Source of the DNA: Winogradskyella sp.
GTDB lineage: Bacteria > Bacteroidota > Bacteroidia > Flavobacteriales > Flavobacteriaceae
Length of the DNA stretch: 64,000 nucleotides
Assembly (NCBI RefSeq): GCF_028282165.1
Contig: NZ_JANQIM010000010.1
Coordinates: forward strand, 1 to 64,000
Reading direction: 5' to 3'
Shown: one piece after another, positions 15,850 through 25,053 of the stretch
Position numbering within the stretch: the stretch's first letter is position 1
Layout of the letters: each line of letters opens with the position of its first letter
The notes under the pieces: generated by a model
Databases searched by the model: none
What the model was told of the DNA's origin: nothing
What the model saw: only the letters and a program-made list of their open reading frames with translations
Made by a program: the position numbers and the translations under genes

Positions 15850-15937
15850 AATGTTTATTTTTTAATTGATTATTTTTATTTGTTCACAGCTTATGACGAT
15901 AGCTTAGTTATTTAGGTTACAAATTTTTAAAAAAAAA

Positions 15938-15945
15938 TATTTTTG
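15938..15945 (+). promoter_or_regulatory. TAnnTTTG -7 element for the ECF sigma-factor operon
   Basis: TATTTTTG fits the -7 consensus and lies 47 bp upstream of the sigma-factor ATG. Confidence 0.4.
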
Positions 15946-15991
15946 TGGGTTTGTGTAACCTAATATGTAAAGCAGTCGTCTTAATAATAAC

Positions 15992-16576
15992 ATGACCACC
16001 AACGACGATATTATATTAATAGAATCCATTAATAATGGCGATACTAAAGCTTATGCCCAATTAGTTGATCGTTACAAGGATTTGGTCTATACTTTAGCTT
16101 TGCGTATGCTAAAGCATAGGGAAGAAGCAGAAGAGGTGGCACAAGACACGTTCATTAAAGTATTTAAGTCTTTAGATAAGTTTAAAGGGGATTCTAAATT
16201 TTCTACCTGGATTTATAGAATAGCTTATAATACCTGTTTGGATAACATCAAAAAGAATAAAAAGTATTTAAATAATATAGCAATAGATGAATATACCTTT
16301 AATAAATTAGACACAATTGATAATGCTTTGGATAATATAATCAATGAAGAAAAACGTGCTCTAATTAAAACGTGTATTAATAAATTACCAGAAGACAGTA
16401 GTGCATTGCTAACGCTTTTTTATTTTGAAGAACTATCCTTAGATGAAATATCTAAGATCATAAATGTTGAAGCCAATACAGTAAAGGTAAAGCTTTTTAG
16501 GGCCAGAAAAAAGCTAGCGGTTATTTTAGAACAGTACTTGCAACCACAAAAAAAGTTGAATTATGGAAAAGGATGA
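15992..16576 (+). CDS. ECF-type RNA polymerase sigma factor
   Basis: This 194-residue protein has sigma region 2 at about residues 15-85 (YKDLVYTLALRMLKHREEAE, DTFIKVFKSLDKFKGDSKFS, TWIYRIAYNTCLDNIKKN). Region 4 is at about 120-175 (LPEDSSALLTLFYFEELSLD, ISKIINVEANTVKVKLFRAR). There is no extra C-terminal domain. It redirects RNA polymerase, probably in response to an envelope signal. Its last 14 bp overlap the start of a small membrane-protein gene, the usual position of an anti-sigma factor. Confidence 0.93.
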   Translation: MTTNDDIILIESINNGDTKAYAQLVDRYKDLVYTLALRMLKHREEAEEVAQDTFIKVFKSLDKFKGDSKFSTWIYRIAYNTCLDNIKKNKKYLNNIAIDEYTFNKLDTIDNALDNIINEEKRALIKTCINKLPEDSSALLTLFYFEELSLDEISKIINVEANTVKVKLFRARKKLAVILEQYLQPQKKLNYGKG

Positions 16577-16967
16577 AAAAAGAATAGAAGATTTGGTAAA
16601 TAAGTTAATGAGTGCAGATAGTCTTGAAAAAGCGCCATTGGATTTTACCGATAAGGTAATGGCAAAAGTAGAAGCTTTGTCCAATTCTGAGGTTACGGTA
16701 TACAAACCTTTAATCCCCAAATATATATGGTGGCTTATTGCTTTAGGTTTTGCAACGTTGGTTGGCTATATTCTTTTTAATCGACCAGGCAATAGCACTA
16801 GCCTTACCGAGCGTTATAATTTACCCAAAGTTTCGTTTGATCTATTCCAAAACCTGTCATTGGATTTTTCAAGTGTCTTAATGTATGCTGTAGTATTACT
16901 GGCTTTTATGGTAAGTATTCAAATCCCTTTGTTAAAACAGTATTTTAATAATCGGTTGACTTATTAA
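16563..16967 (+). CDS. Small two-TM protein, candidate anti-sigma factor
   Basis: This 134-residue protein has a charged cytoplasmic N-terminus of about 45 residues (EDLVNKLMSADSLEKAPLDF, TDKVMAKVEAL). Two membrane helices follow (about 56-76, IWWLIALGFATLVGYILF; and about 100-122), then a short tail. It overlaps the ECF sigma gene by 14 bp, the arrangement usual for sigma/anti-sigma pairs. The N-terminus lacks an obvious zinc HxxxCxxC anti-sigma motif, so the assignment rests on context. Its stop shares the sequence TTAA with the stop of the convergent gene. Confidence 0.7.
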   Translation: MEKDEKRIEDLVNKLMSADSLEKAPLDFTDKVMAKVEALSNSEVTVYKPLIPKYIWWLIALGFATLVGYILFNRPGNSTSLTERYNLPKVSFDLFQNLSLDFSSVLMYAVVLLAFMVSIQIPLLKQYFNNRLTY

Positions 16968-18289
16968 TTTGGAAAGTACCAAAAAGGTATAGTCGCATAT
17001 CTAACGCGTTGTGTGTCTTTTTTTCTGATGCGTTTTCGCAATACTTTCAGTAAATGTTTACCTTCTTCAAGATTTTTTAGACTTACATATGTTTCAAAGC
17101 CCTTTTGTTTTTTTTGACTTTTACTTACAATAAACTCGCTATTGTAATCTATAGAATCAATCCTAACTGTAAAGACTTCATTAAGGGTTTTCATATATGC
17201 TTTCCTCAAGCTATCACGTTTTTTCCAAGATATGGTATTCATAATAATAATATCAGAGTCTAAGCCTCTAATATCCTTTTCTGGTTCTAGTCCTTTGTTA
17301 AAGGAGAAAACATAATCATCAAAATCGTCATACAAAACCATAAATACCTTCAAGTGATTGTTTGTTATCACTTTTGAGTCAATTGCTACATCTTCAATAA
17401 AATCATCTTCCCCGAGCATACTTTCATAATTGCTATTACTGGCAATTATACTGTTAGAAGACAGATCACCATTAAAATAGTTGGAGGTTTTGTAACTTAA
17501 GCTTGTGCCAACAAGTATTAAGATATAAATAGGGACCAATGCCATACTGATACGCCTACCAAATTTGTTGTCCAAAAAATTATACACAAGGGGACGATAT
17601 AAAAAAGACAATGTAATTTTGCTGAATACCCAATACACGGGAAAATAGATTTTACTTAGCCATTTCTTTTTCTTAAGCCAGCCTAGGGTCAAAAAGTCAA
17701 AGAAAGTCATAAACATGCCTAAAACGATAAAAACAACCAAAGGAACACCGATCCAATGACTTAGGGTATCATTAGATATGATTTTAGTCTCATTTTCTAG
17801 AAACAGTTTTACAATAATCACTAAAACTATTATCGTAAACGTAAAAGCAAGGACATAGAAAATGAGCATAAAGGAAATGGCAAAAATAATGCTACAATAG
17901 TTTTCTAGCTTGGCAATATATTTGTCGAATGACCCTACCTTTTTTCTCAAGTAGCTAGTAAATTTCTGACTATAATTGAGTTCTTCATAATCAATATCTC
18001 CAGAAACATATCTTAAGCCTAATGCTCCAATCCATAGGCCTCTTAAAACGACATGTAGCATAAGGTTAAAAATTAGAATGGCGCAAGAGACCAATACCAC
18101 CATTAAAACTATCCAGAAATATAGTTTCTCATCATTTTGAGCCGCTTTTGCAGTAATATTAATCTGAGGGAAAGCAGTAAATAGACCAAAAATTGCAAAA
18201 CCCGAAATGAGAAGTTCAAGTTGCCAACTCTCTTCTTGTAATTTTTGAAGTAGTTTTTTAAATGCAGGGTTGTTGTAATCTTGGCTCAC
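16964..18289 (-). CDS. Multi-pass membrane protein of unknown function
   Basis: This 441-residue protein has a cytoplasmic N-terminus (NNPAFKKLLQKLQEESWQLE) and about six to seven membrane helices between residues 25 and 300. A soluble C-terminal region of about 140 residues follows, ending in KDTQRVRYATIPFWYFPN. I do not recognise a family. The segment between helices 2 and 3 (LRGLWIGALGLRYVSGDIDY) and the GRRISMAL stretch look like the most conserved parts. It has its own minus-strand -7 element and overlaps the convergent candidate anti-sigma gene by 4 bp. Confidence 0.75.
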   Translation of the reverse strand: MSQDYNNPAFKKLLQKLQEESWQLELLISGFAIFGLFTAFPQINITAKAAQNDEKLYFWIVLMVVLVSCAILIFNLMLHVVLRGLWIGALGLRYVSGDIDYEELNYSQKFTSYLRKKVGSFDKYIAKLENYCSIIFAISFMLIFYVLAFTFTIIVLVIIVKLFLENETKIISNDTLSHWIGVPLVVFIVLGMFMTFFDFLTLGWLKKKKWLSKIYFPVYWVFSKITLSFLYRPLVYNFLDNKFGRRISMALVPIYILILVGTSLSYKTSNYFNGDLSSNSIIASNSNYESMLGEDDFIEDVAIDSKVITNNHLKVFMVLYDDFDDYVFSFNKGLEPEKDIRGLDSDIIIMNTISWKKRDSLRKAYMKTLNEVFTVRIDSIDYNSEFIVSKSQKKQKGFETYVSLKNLEEGKHLLKVLRKRIRKKDTQRVRYATIPFWYFPN

Positions 18290-18317
18290 TCTGTAATAAG
18301 TTGATTGTATTTTCTAT

Positions 18318-18325
18318 CAAATTTA
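18318..18325 (-). promoter_or_regulatory. Minus-strand TAnnTTTG -7 element for the membrane-protein gene
   Basis: On the minus strand this reads TAAATTTG, 28 bp upstream of the ATG at 18289. Confidence 0.45.
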
Positions 18326-18374
18326 GTAATAATAGAAGAAATAAGACTAACTGCCAATATTTAGCGTATCTTCT

Positions 18375-19166
18375 TTAATACATTATGTTTTTGCAAATGA
18401 TATAAAGGTAATCACCAAAATCATTTTCGTAAGACTTTATAATACGATCGATTTTACCAGAATCAATATCATTTCGCAAAGTAACCAGTCCTGTTTCAAC
18501 TTCAGTCTTATTGGCTAAAGCACTAAAAGAAGAAATGCCATATCTAATATTTTCATCAAAATACAATTCCGGATTTTGCTTGCCGCAGTACAAAAAATGA
18601 TCTCTTAAGTCTGGTTTAATGTTGTAGGTTTCAGTTGCCGTAATTCTTAATCCGCTAGAAGTCATAGCCTCCTCAATCGCTTCTAAAGAAGGCATCTGTA
18701 AAATGGAATCACTTAACATTTTAGGGAAGTAGTGATTGAGCCAATAGCCTTTCATTTGTTTTGGTGTAGATGTGAAAATTACAACTTTGCCGTTAGGCTT
18801 TAATACGTATTGCAACTCTGAGAATGCTCTAGATAAATTTGTCCAATGGTGAATGGTCAACGTAGCGATTATGCCATCAACACTTTCTGGAGGCAAACCC
18901 GTTTTTTCTGCAGTACCAATTTGCCATTTTATCGCTTTATTTTTAAGCTGTGCTTTTTGTAGCATTTCTATAGATGGATCTATACCAATAAACTGAACCC
19001 CTTTTTCTTGTAAGGCAATGGTATAATTGCCAGTGCCACAACCTATATCTAAATACAACCCGTTCTTAATAGGGTTTAAATGTTTTAATAGTCGATCTGT
19101 TAAATATGGATCGGCCTTACGGGTTTGATTATAGTTGATGCCTATCTTGTTGTATTTTGTTGACAT
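18375..19166 (-). CDS. Class I SAM-dependent methyltransferase
   Basis: This 263-residue protein contains motif I LDIGCGTGNYTIALQ (about 39-53), motif II QFIGIDPSIEMLQKA, and the post-I segment GIIATLTIHHW typical of UbiE/methyltransferase type 11 proteins. It has no signal peptide. The substrate cannot be deduced from the sequence; neighbouring genes are unrelated. Confidence 0.9.
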   Translation of the reverse strand: MSTKYNKIGINYNQTRKADPYLTDRLLKHLNPIKNGLYLDIGCGTGNYTIALQEKGVQFIGIDPSIEMLQKAQLKNKAIKWQIGTAEKTGLPPESVDGIIATLTIHHWTNLSRAFSELQYVLKPNGKVVIFTSTPKQMKGYWLNHYFPKMLSDSILQMPSLEAIEEAMTSSGLRITATETYNIKPDLRDHFLYCGKQNPELYFDENIRYGISSFSALANKTEVETGLVTLRNDIDSGKIDRIIKSYENDFGDYLYIICKNIMY

Positions 19167-19199
19167 TACGGTCTCGTAGCTTTAAAGACTAAAGTTATA

Positions 19200-19232
19200 A
19201 AAAAAGCGCAAGTTTACTCAACTTGCGCTTCC
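19200..19232 (-). terminator. Intrinsic terminator after the Crp/Fnr-like gene
   Basis: A perfect 11-bp stem AAGCGCAAGTT / AACTTGCGCTT (19204-19230), with an A-run at 19198-19205 that becomes the U-tail on the minus strand. Confidence 0.85.
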
Positions 19233-19326
19233 TGGCTATTAATCCTAAGGGACTTAAATTAATCATGTTAGGGAAGGGCAAACATATAATTAATATTACA
19301 TTCAAAAATTGATGTATGTTAAAAAA

Positions 19327-19911
19327 TTAGCCTCCGGAAAGCTCTTTTCTAATTCTACTAAGACTTTCGGTGGTAATTCCTAAGTAAGAAGCTATATGGT
19401 AGTTCTTTAGAAATTTACCAATTTCTGGGTAAGTGGCCATAAAATGAAGATAACGTTCTGTTGCCGTTTGCGAAATACCAGCAAGTATCCGTTTTTGAAA
19501 AGCTGCAAAAGCACGTTCTAATTTAATCCTAAAAAAACGATCTATTCGTGGAATCTGGTCGTATAAGAATTCTTTATCTTGTCTACTAATTCTATATATT
19601 ACGGAATCCTCAATGGCTTCAACAGTCATAATCGCTTTATCACCTGAGAAAAAAGCAGTGTAATCACTAATCCACCAATCCTTAATTCCAAATTGAACGG
19701 TGTATTCTTTTCCTTGACTGTCGATATGGAACGTTCTTAAGCAACCATCCAATATGTAGTAATGCGAATCCACAATATCGCCAGGACTAAGCAAAATGTC
19801 TCCCTTCTTTACAACGACTTTATGAAAAACAGATTCTATAATTTTAATTTCATCGTCTGTAAATACAAGATTTTTAAATATCTCTTTGATTTTAGAATTG
19901 TCCGAGTGCAC
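19327..19911 (-). CDS. Crp/Fnr family transcriptional regulator
   Basis: This 194-residue protein has an N-terminal cyclic-nucleotide-binding-like beta-roll (VVVKKGDILLSPGDIVDSHY, YILDGCLRTFHID). A dimer helix follows (FFRIKLERAFAAFQKRILAG). The C-terminal helix-turn-helix is FLKNYHIASYLGITTESLSR. The short form is typical of Bacteroidota Crp-like proteins, which usually lack the canonical cAMP arginine. Targets are unknown. It is monocistronic with a strong terminator. Confidence 0.9.
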   Translation of the reverse strand: MHSDNSKIKEIFKNLVFTDDEIKIIESVFHKVVVKKGDILLSPGDIVDSHYYILDGCLRTFHIDSQGKEYTVQFGIKDWWISDYTAFFSGDKAIMTVEAIEDSVIYRISRQDKEFLYDQIPRIDRFFRIKLERAFAAFQKRILAGISQTATERYLHFMATYPEIGKFLKNYHIASYLGITTESLSRIRKELSGG

Positions 19912-20060
19912 GGTAATTGAATTATTAGCTATTTGAAATTACTCAAAATCCATTGAGGAGAAAAGTTAAATTCGATATGGGTAATTAAAAGAAGTTTAAC
20001 CGCCTTTTTATATGAGAAAAAACACTTCAGTTCTCTATGTTGGAAAAGGTTTAGTGTTTT

Positions 20061-20756
20061 TTAATGATGACCTTCATAAGCTTCTGCTTTATAGTACTCT
20101 TGAAGATTAAACTTTCTATCGGTAAAGGTTTCTGGTAAAATCTTGAAATGCTGAATTCTATCTATTCTAAAAGCACGATAGGCATCTCTTAGGTAGCACC
20201 AGGCAATTAAAATCCATTTTTGATTTGTAGAGATAAGGGTATAGGGTTCTATTTTTCTGAATGTAATATTTGGATCATCCGCTTTGCGGTAGTTGATTTC
20301 AATGTAATTAAAGTTTGTAATCGCTAGCTGAATTTCAGATAGTGCGGCACTGGATATATCTTCTTGATACGGCTCGAACACAAAAATTTTGCTATCCAAT
20401 AACTCGCTTTTTTCTTGAATGGACGTTCTAAAAACCGACTTAATTTTTATCAAGGCATCATTAAAATCCTTAGTAAAAGAAGAGTCTTGTGTTTTATTCA
20501 CCAAATGCTGAGCTGTAATAATCGCATTGGCTTCTTTTTCCGTAAACTGAACTGGTGCTACAGTATAGCCTTCCATTAACGAGTAACCTCTACCTTCTAT
20601 AGTTATAACAGGAATACCAGCTTCTTCAAGCTTTCTAATATCTCGATAGATCGTTCTAATACTTACACCATATCTATCCGAAAGTTCTGTTGCCGTTAAA
20701 AGCCTTTTGGATTTTAAGAGTGTTAATATCGATATAAGCCTTGCTAACTGAGACAT
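20061..20756 (-). CDS. YafY-type regulator with HTH and WYL domain
   Basis: This 231-residue protein has a DeoR-like helix-turn-helix at the N-terminus (LARLISILTLLKSKRLLTA, ELSDRYGVSIRTIYRDIRKL) and a WYL ligand-sensing domain (about 130-215: FNYIEINYRKADD, KIEPYTLISTNQKWILIAW, FRIDRIQHFKIL). WYL regulators sense nucleotides or other ligands in several systems. A minus-strand TATCTTTG -7 element lies only 5 bases before the ATG, so the mRNA may be leaderless. Confidence 0.93.
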   Translation of the reverse strand: MSQLARLISILTLLKSKRLLTATELSDRYGVSIRTIYRDIRKLEEAGIPVITIEGRGYSLMEGYTVAPVQFTEKEANAIITAQHLVNKTQDSSFTKDFNDALIKIKSVFRTSIQEKSELLDSKIFVFEPYQEDISSAALSEIQLAITNFNYIEINYRKADDPNITFRKIEPYTLISTNQKWILIAWCYLRDAYRAFRIDRIQHFKILPETFTDRKFNLQEYYKAEAYEGHH

Positions 20757-20761
20757 AATAA

Positions 20762-20769
20762 CAAAGATA
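20762..20769 (-). promoter_or_regulatory. Minus-strand TAnnTTTG -7 element directly before the WYL regulator
   Basis: On the minus strand this reads TATCTTTG; only 5 bases separate it from the ATG at 20756, leaving no room for a 5' leader. Confidence 0.5.
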
Positions 20770-20856
20770 GCGAACTGGTTGCCAATTCGCTATGTGTAGT
20801 TTTTAAATGAGTTTTTGTTCTTTTTTCGTTGATGAAAGAAACGAATTCAAAATGGT

Positions 20857-21234
20857 TTAGTTCCAAGAATGCAAAGCAATTCTATTGCCTTCAGAGTCTA
20901 TAAACTGAGCCATATATCCATTTTCGCCAATATCGGTTTTTGGCATAATGACTTTACCACCAGAAGTTTCAACTTTTCCTAACGGGATGCTTAAGTCTTC
21001 ACCACCATTGATGTAAAGTGTAGGGCCGTCTGAAGTTGGTTTTTGTTCCTCGCCTTCAACTAAACCACCTCCAACACCATTGTTATCATCATCGTAAGGA
21101 AACATACCATACTTTATGTTTTGTTCTGGCATATGGTGATCTGTGATTTCAATGCCTAAAACCGTTCCATAAAATTGCTTTGCACGTTCGTAGTTTGTTA
21201 CTGGAATTTCGAACCAGCTAATTGCATTTTTCAT
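20857..21234 (-). CDS. VOC family (glyoxalase/bleomycin-resistance fold) protein
   Basis: This 125-residue protein comprises a single VOC unit pair: ISWFEIPVTNYERAKQFYGT, VLGIEITDHHMPE, and the second half GGKVIMPKTDIGENGYMAQF, IDSEGNRIALHSW. Such proteins are widespread and of varied or unknown catalytic role. The start was set at ATG 21234 (MKNAISWF), since upstream in-frame sequence is not family-like and a minus-strand TATCTTTG -7 element sits at 21267-21274. Confidence 0.88.
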   Translation of the reverse strand: MKNAISWFEIPVTNYERAKQFYGTVLGIEITDHHMPEQNIKYGMFPYDDDNNGVGGGLVEGEEQKPTSDGPTLYINGGEDLSIPLGKVETSGGKVIMPKTDIGENGYMAQFIDSEGNRIALHSWN

Positions 21235-21266
21235 TTTTAAAATTGATTTATTAATTAAACTTAGCA

Positions 21267-21274
21267 CAAAGATA
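21267..21274 (-). promoter_or_regulatory. Minus-strand TAnnTTTG -7 element for the VOC gene
   Basis: On the minus strand this reads TATCTTTG, 32 bp upstream of the chosen ATG at 21234. It supports the inner start. Confidence 0.45.
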
Positions 21275-21309
21275 TTAGCGCTAGTGTCAGAATATGTCAG
21301 AGGTGAAAA

Positions 21310-21343
21310 AGAAAAAACCACTTCGACCGAAGTGGTTTTTTAA
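21310..21343 (-). terminator. Intrinsic terminator after the serine hydrolase gene
   Basis: A long stem AAAAACCACTTCG / CGAAGTGGTTTTT (about 21313-21340) with a tiny loop; the A-run provides a U-tail on the minus strand. Confidence 0.85.
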
Positions 21344-21361
21344 GAATCTATTAAAAGCGTA

Positions 21362-23011
21362 TTATTCAATCTTCTTAGCAACAGTTTCGCTTCCACCTTG
21401 ATATAGTTTAAAACTAACAACTTTACCAGTACCGTCTTTGTTTATAACTATTTTTATAGGTGCTACTTTAGCAAAAAACGTAATGTCATCTTCGGCGAAA
21501 AGTTCAAGTTTTCCTTGGCCTGTAGCCTGTGCAAACATCTGGCTACCTTCAACTGTTATTTCGACTATAAAATTCGGAGCTAACTCATACTTACCTACAT
21601 AAGGACTCAGAATTTCATTAGATAGTGTTACTTCTTTTCTAGTTGTAGGCATTTCCTTGTCAATTTCTTTCCCAATACTTTTAGAATCGGTCATAAATAT
21701 CACTTGTTTCTTGCCATCGGCAGATTTTGAAAATTTGTACTCAATATTGCCTTTCTCAAACATAAAATGGTCTTCTGCTAATGGGAAAATATCAAAAACG
21801 GTATTAGTTTCTGATTCTTTCATACTTTTTAAGGCACCATCTTTCACAAAGATATGTCTTATTGCACCATCTTCAAATTCATAAGCACCAACCCATTGTT
21901 TCAGTTTATCTTGAGATAATTTCACTACATCTTTCATGGTTGGATATGGTTTGCCTATTGCCGCTGCAGCGAGACGTTGTGTTACATCGCCAATATCATT
22001 GCAATTGCAATTGCTTAGCCCTATAACATAAACATTTTCATTGATAAGATACATGCCATTGGTTGTGAAACCAAAAATGCCACCACTATGCTCATATCCT
22101 TTAGAACCTTTTAGGTTTATTTCTTCGAGGCCATAACCATAGTCAATATATTCGCCATTGTTTAACTTGGATCCGTTGATGGCCTTATTGAGCGTAGAGG
22201 CTTTAATTAATGTATTATTGGTTAAGGCATTTTGCCATTTCAGCATGTCATCCACTGTTGAAGCTAATGAACCTGAAGCATGAGGTAAAGTCATGCTGAT
22301 GTAATTGGCATTGACATAACCTGTATCATCTTGTTCGTAACCTTGAGCTCTATTTTTTACAAGTTCCCTATTATTACCGAAGCTTGAACTTTTCATCCCT
22401 AAACGCTCAAATATTTTTTTCTCTATAAAATCTTCATAAGTCTCACCAGAAAGTTCTTCGATAATTTTTCCAAGAAGAATATAACCAGAATTGTTATATC
22501 TAAATTGGTCACCAGGATCAAAATCCATTGGTTCATTTTTAAAATAGTCAATTAACTCATCAAGAGTTTTGTCTGTTCGAGCAACTTCTACCAAATTCCC
22601 CATAGCTGTATAACTTTTTATACCTGAGGTATGATTTAATAAATGGTGCACTGTAATGGTTTTTCCCTGTGTTGGATAATCTGGAATAAATCTGGTAATG
22701 GGGTCATTGAGGTTGAGTTTGCCTTGTTCTTCTAGCATTAAAATAGCAACAGCAGTGAACTGCTTGGTGATAGATGCTAATCTAAATACATTTTCTGGTA
22801 TCATGTTTACATCTAACTCTAAGCTAGACTTACCGATGGCTTTTCTGTAAATAGCTTTACCGTCTTTAGCCACTAAAAAGGTAGCGCCAGGCATATCGGA
22901 CTTATACGATTGAGAAACGATATCATCGAATTGTTGCGTAAGGTTTTGGGCATACCCAGTTGTTGTAAAAACAATGAGTATGAGAACTAAAAGTAAAGAT
23001 TTTGTTTGCAT
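21362..23011 (-). CDS. Exported serine hydrolase (class C beta-lactamase / DD-peptidase fold)
   Basis: This 549-residue protein has a signal peptide (LLVLILIVFTTTGYAQ). The beta-lactamase-like domain spans about residues 25-350 with the S-x-x-K motif Ser80-Lys83 (RLASITKQFTAVAIL), the tyrosine motif FRYNNSGYILLGKI (YxN) and the third motif GYEHSGGIFGF. The C-terminal 170 residues form two beta-rich DUF3471-like segments (GAYEFEDGAIRHIFVKDG, YVGKYELAPNFIVEIT). Such proteins are usually esterases or D-amino-acid peptidases; resistance to beta-lactams should not be assumed. Confidence 0.92.
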   Translation of the reverse strand: MQTKSLLLVLILIVFTTTGYAQNLTQQFDDIVSQSYKSDMPGATFLVAKDGKAIYRKAIGKSSLELDVNMIPENVFRLASITKQFTAVAILMLEEQGKLNLNDPITRFIPDYPTQGKTITVHHLLNHTSGIKSYTAMGNLVEVARTDKTLDELIDYFKNEPMDFDPGDQFRYNNSGYILLGKIIEELSGETYEDFIEKKIFERLGMKSSSFGNNRELVKNRAQGYEQDDTGYVNANYISMTLPHASGSLASTVDDMLKWQNALTNNTLIKASTLNKAINGSKLNNGEYIDYGYGLEEINLKGSKGYEHSGGIFGFTTNGMYLINENVYVIGLSNCNCNDIGDVTQRLAAAAIGKPYPTMKDVVKLSQDKLKQWVGAYEFEDGAIRHIFVKDGALKSMKESETNTVFDIFPLAEDHFMFEKGNIEYKFSKSADGKKQVIFMTDSKSIGKEIDKEMPTTRKEVTLSNEILSPYVGKYELAPNFIVEITVEGSQMFAQATGQGKLELFAEDDITFFAKVAPIKIVINKDGTGKVVSFKLYQGGSETVAKKIE

Positions 23012-23061
23012 ATTTTTTGATTGATTATTTTAGGTAAGACGACACTAAAAAAATAAAGTTA

Positions 23062-23094
23062 CAAAAAAACCACCTAGAGTGTTCTAAGTGGCTT
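23062..23094 (-). terminator. Intrinsic terminator after htpG
   Basis: A 10-bp stem ACCACCTAGA / TCTAAGTGGC (23069-23092, two G-T pairs) with a run of A at 23063-23069 becoming a U-tail on the minus strand. It lies about 32 bp past the htpG stop. Confidence 0.75.
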
Positions 23095-23123
23095 TGTCTA
23101 TTAGCTTATCTATAATCTCAAAT

Positions 23124-25031
23124 CTACTTAATCATATCATAGCTACGCTTAATAAAGTTGGTCAGTTCCTCGCCCTTTAACAAGCCTTGTGATAAACGTG
23201 CTAAGTCTAAACTTTGATTGATTAAACGTTCTTGTTTTTTCTTGGTCTTGGTATTTAAGATTTCGCCTACTAAATCATGGTTTGTATTTACCACCAAGTT
23301 GTACATTTCTGGCATATGCCCCATACCAAACATGCCACCACCAGTTTGCTGCATTTCTTTCATACGACGCATAAATTCGGGTTGTGTAATCATAAATGGT
23401 GATGCACTGCTATCCATAGCTTCTAACTGTACCATAAATTTTTCTGATGGCACCACTTCTTTCAACAATTCATCTAATTTGGTTTTTTCCTCATCCGATA
23501 ATTTTGAAATGGTCGTATCTTCTTTTTTGATGAGGTTATCGATATGGTCGGCATCCACACGTGCAAAAGAAATATTTTCTTTAGTGGTCTCAAGCTTTTG
23601 CATTAAGTGACTTACAATAGGAGAATCTAACAATAACACTTCATAATCTTTCTCTTTAGCTGCTTGGATGTAACTGTGCTGCTCATCTTTATTAGCGGCA
23701 TAAAGAATCACCATTTTATCGTCTTTATCTGTTTGCTTGGCTTTAATGGCATTGGTCAATTCTTCAAAAGTGTAGAATTTGCCATCAACTGTTGGGTACA
23801 GTGCAAAGTCATCTGCTTTTTCAAAGAATTTTTCTTCGGACAACATACCGTATTCGATAACGATTTTAATATCGTCCCACTTCTTTTCAAAATCCTCACG
23901 ATTGTTGTTGAATAACGACTTAAGCTTGTCGGCCACTTTACGTGTAATGTAAGATGAAATCTTCTTCACATTACCATCAGCCTGAAGGTAAGAACGCGAT
24001 ACATTCAACGGTATGTCTGGAGAATCGATGACACCTCTTAACATGGTTAGGAATTCAGGAACGATACCTTCAACATTATCGGTAACAAATACCTGATTTT
24101 GGTACAATTGAATTCTGTCTTTTTGAATATTAAGATCGTTCGTCATTTTAGGGAAGTACAAAATCCCTGTAAGGTTGAACGGATAATCTACATTTAAATG
24201 AATGTTGAATAATGGCTCTTCGAACTGCATTGGATACAGCTCTCTGTAGAAGTTTTTATAATCTTCCTCTTCTAAATCTGAAGGTTGTTTGGTCCAAGCT
24301 GGATTTGGATTATTAATGATATCATCAACGGTTATCTTACGGTGTGGTTCAGTGGTTTCTTTACCGTCTTCATCGGTTATGGTTTGTGGCTCATGCTCAG
24401 GATCGTTGATTTCCTTGGTTCCAAACTTAATCGGAATCGGCATAAACTTGTTGTATTTGGTCAGCAATTCTCTGATTCTAGAATCTTCGAGGAATTCCTC
24501 TTCACCTTCAGAAATATGTAAAATGATTTCCGTTCCTCTTTCAGTTTTATTGGCTTCTTCTAACGTAAATTCAGGAGAACCGTCGCAGGTCCAATGTGCA
24601 GCTGTAGCATCTGTGTGCGATTTTGTGATAATCTCTACTTTATCGGCCACCATAAATGCCGAATAAAAGCCTAAACCAAAATGTCCGATGATTCCAGCAT
24701 CTTTGGCAGCGTCTTCATACTTATTTAAGAATTCCTCTGCACCAGAAAAAGCTACTTCGTTAATGTACTTTTGTACTTCCTCTGATGTCATTCCAAGACC
24801 TTGGTCAATGATGTGAAGCTTTTTTGCTTCTTTATCAATCTTTACTTCAATAACTGGCGTACCATATTCAACTTTAGATTCACCAATACTTGTTAAGTGT
24901 TTTAGTTTTAAAGTGGCGTCTGTAGCATTGCTGATTAGCTCACGTAAGAATATTTCGTGATCACTATACAAGAATTTTTTAATTAACGGAAAGATATTTT
25001 CTACCGATACGTTAATACTTCCTTTTGTCAT
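23124..25031 (-). CDS. htpG: Molecular chaperone HtpG (Hsp90)
   Basis: This 635-residue protein is full length for bacterial Hsp90. The GHKL ATPase domain shows LRELISNATDATLKLKHLT, LHIIDQGLGMTSEEV and IIGHFGLGFYSAFMVADKVE. The middle domain carries the conserved arginine loop around DSPDIPLNVSRSYLQ, and the C-terminal dimerisation domain is present. It is an ATP-dependent chaperone in the cytoplasm. Monocistronic with a terminator; a 450-bp repeat-rich region lies upstream and no clear TAnnTTTG element was found close to the start. Confidence 0.98.
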   Translation of the reverse strand: MTKGSINVSVENIFPLIKKFLYSDHEIFLRELISNATDATLKLKHLTSIGESKVEYGTPVIEVKIDKEAKKLHIIDQGLGMTSEEVQKYINEVAFSGAEEFLNKYEDAAKDAGIIGHFGLGFYSAFMVADKVEIITKSHTDATAAHWTCDGSPEFTLEEANKTERGTEIILHISEGEEEFLEDSRIRELLTKYNKFMPIPIKFGTKEINDPEHEPQTITDEDGKETTEPHRKITVDDIINNPNPAWTKQPSDLEEEDYKNFYRELYPMQFEEPLFNIHLNVDYPFNLTGILYFPKMTNDLNIQKDRIQLYQNQVFVTDNVEGIVPEFLTMLRGVIDSPDIPLNVSRSYLQADGNVKKISSYITRKVADKLKSLFNNNREDFEKKWDDIKIVIEYGMLSEEKFFEKADDFALYPTVDGKFYTFEELTNAIKAKQTDKDDKMVILYAANKDEQHSYIQAAKEKDYEVLLLDSPIVSHLMQKLETTKENISFARVDADHIDNLIKKEDTTISKLSDEEKTKLDELLKEVVPSEKFMVQLEAMDSSASPFMITQPEFMRRMKEMQQTGGGMFGMGHMPEMYNLVVNTNHDLVGEILNTKTKKKQERLINQSLDLARLSQGLLKGEELTNFIKRSYDMIK

Positions 25032-25053
25032 GATTATAAAATTTATTGTTTAA

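Noticed and set aside
21362..23011. True class C beta-lactamase giving antibiotic resistance
   Set aside because: The catalytic SxxK and YxN motifs are shared by many esterases and peptidases of this fold; the third motif is HSGG rather than KTG, and C-terminal DUF3471-like segments point away from AmpC.
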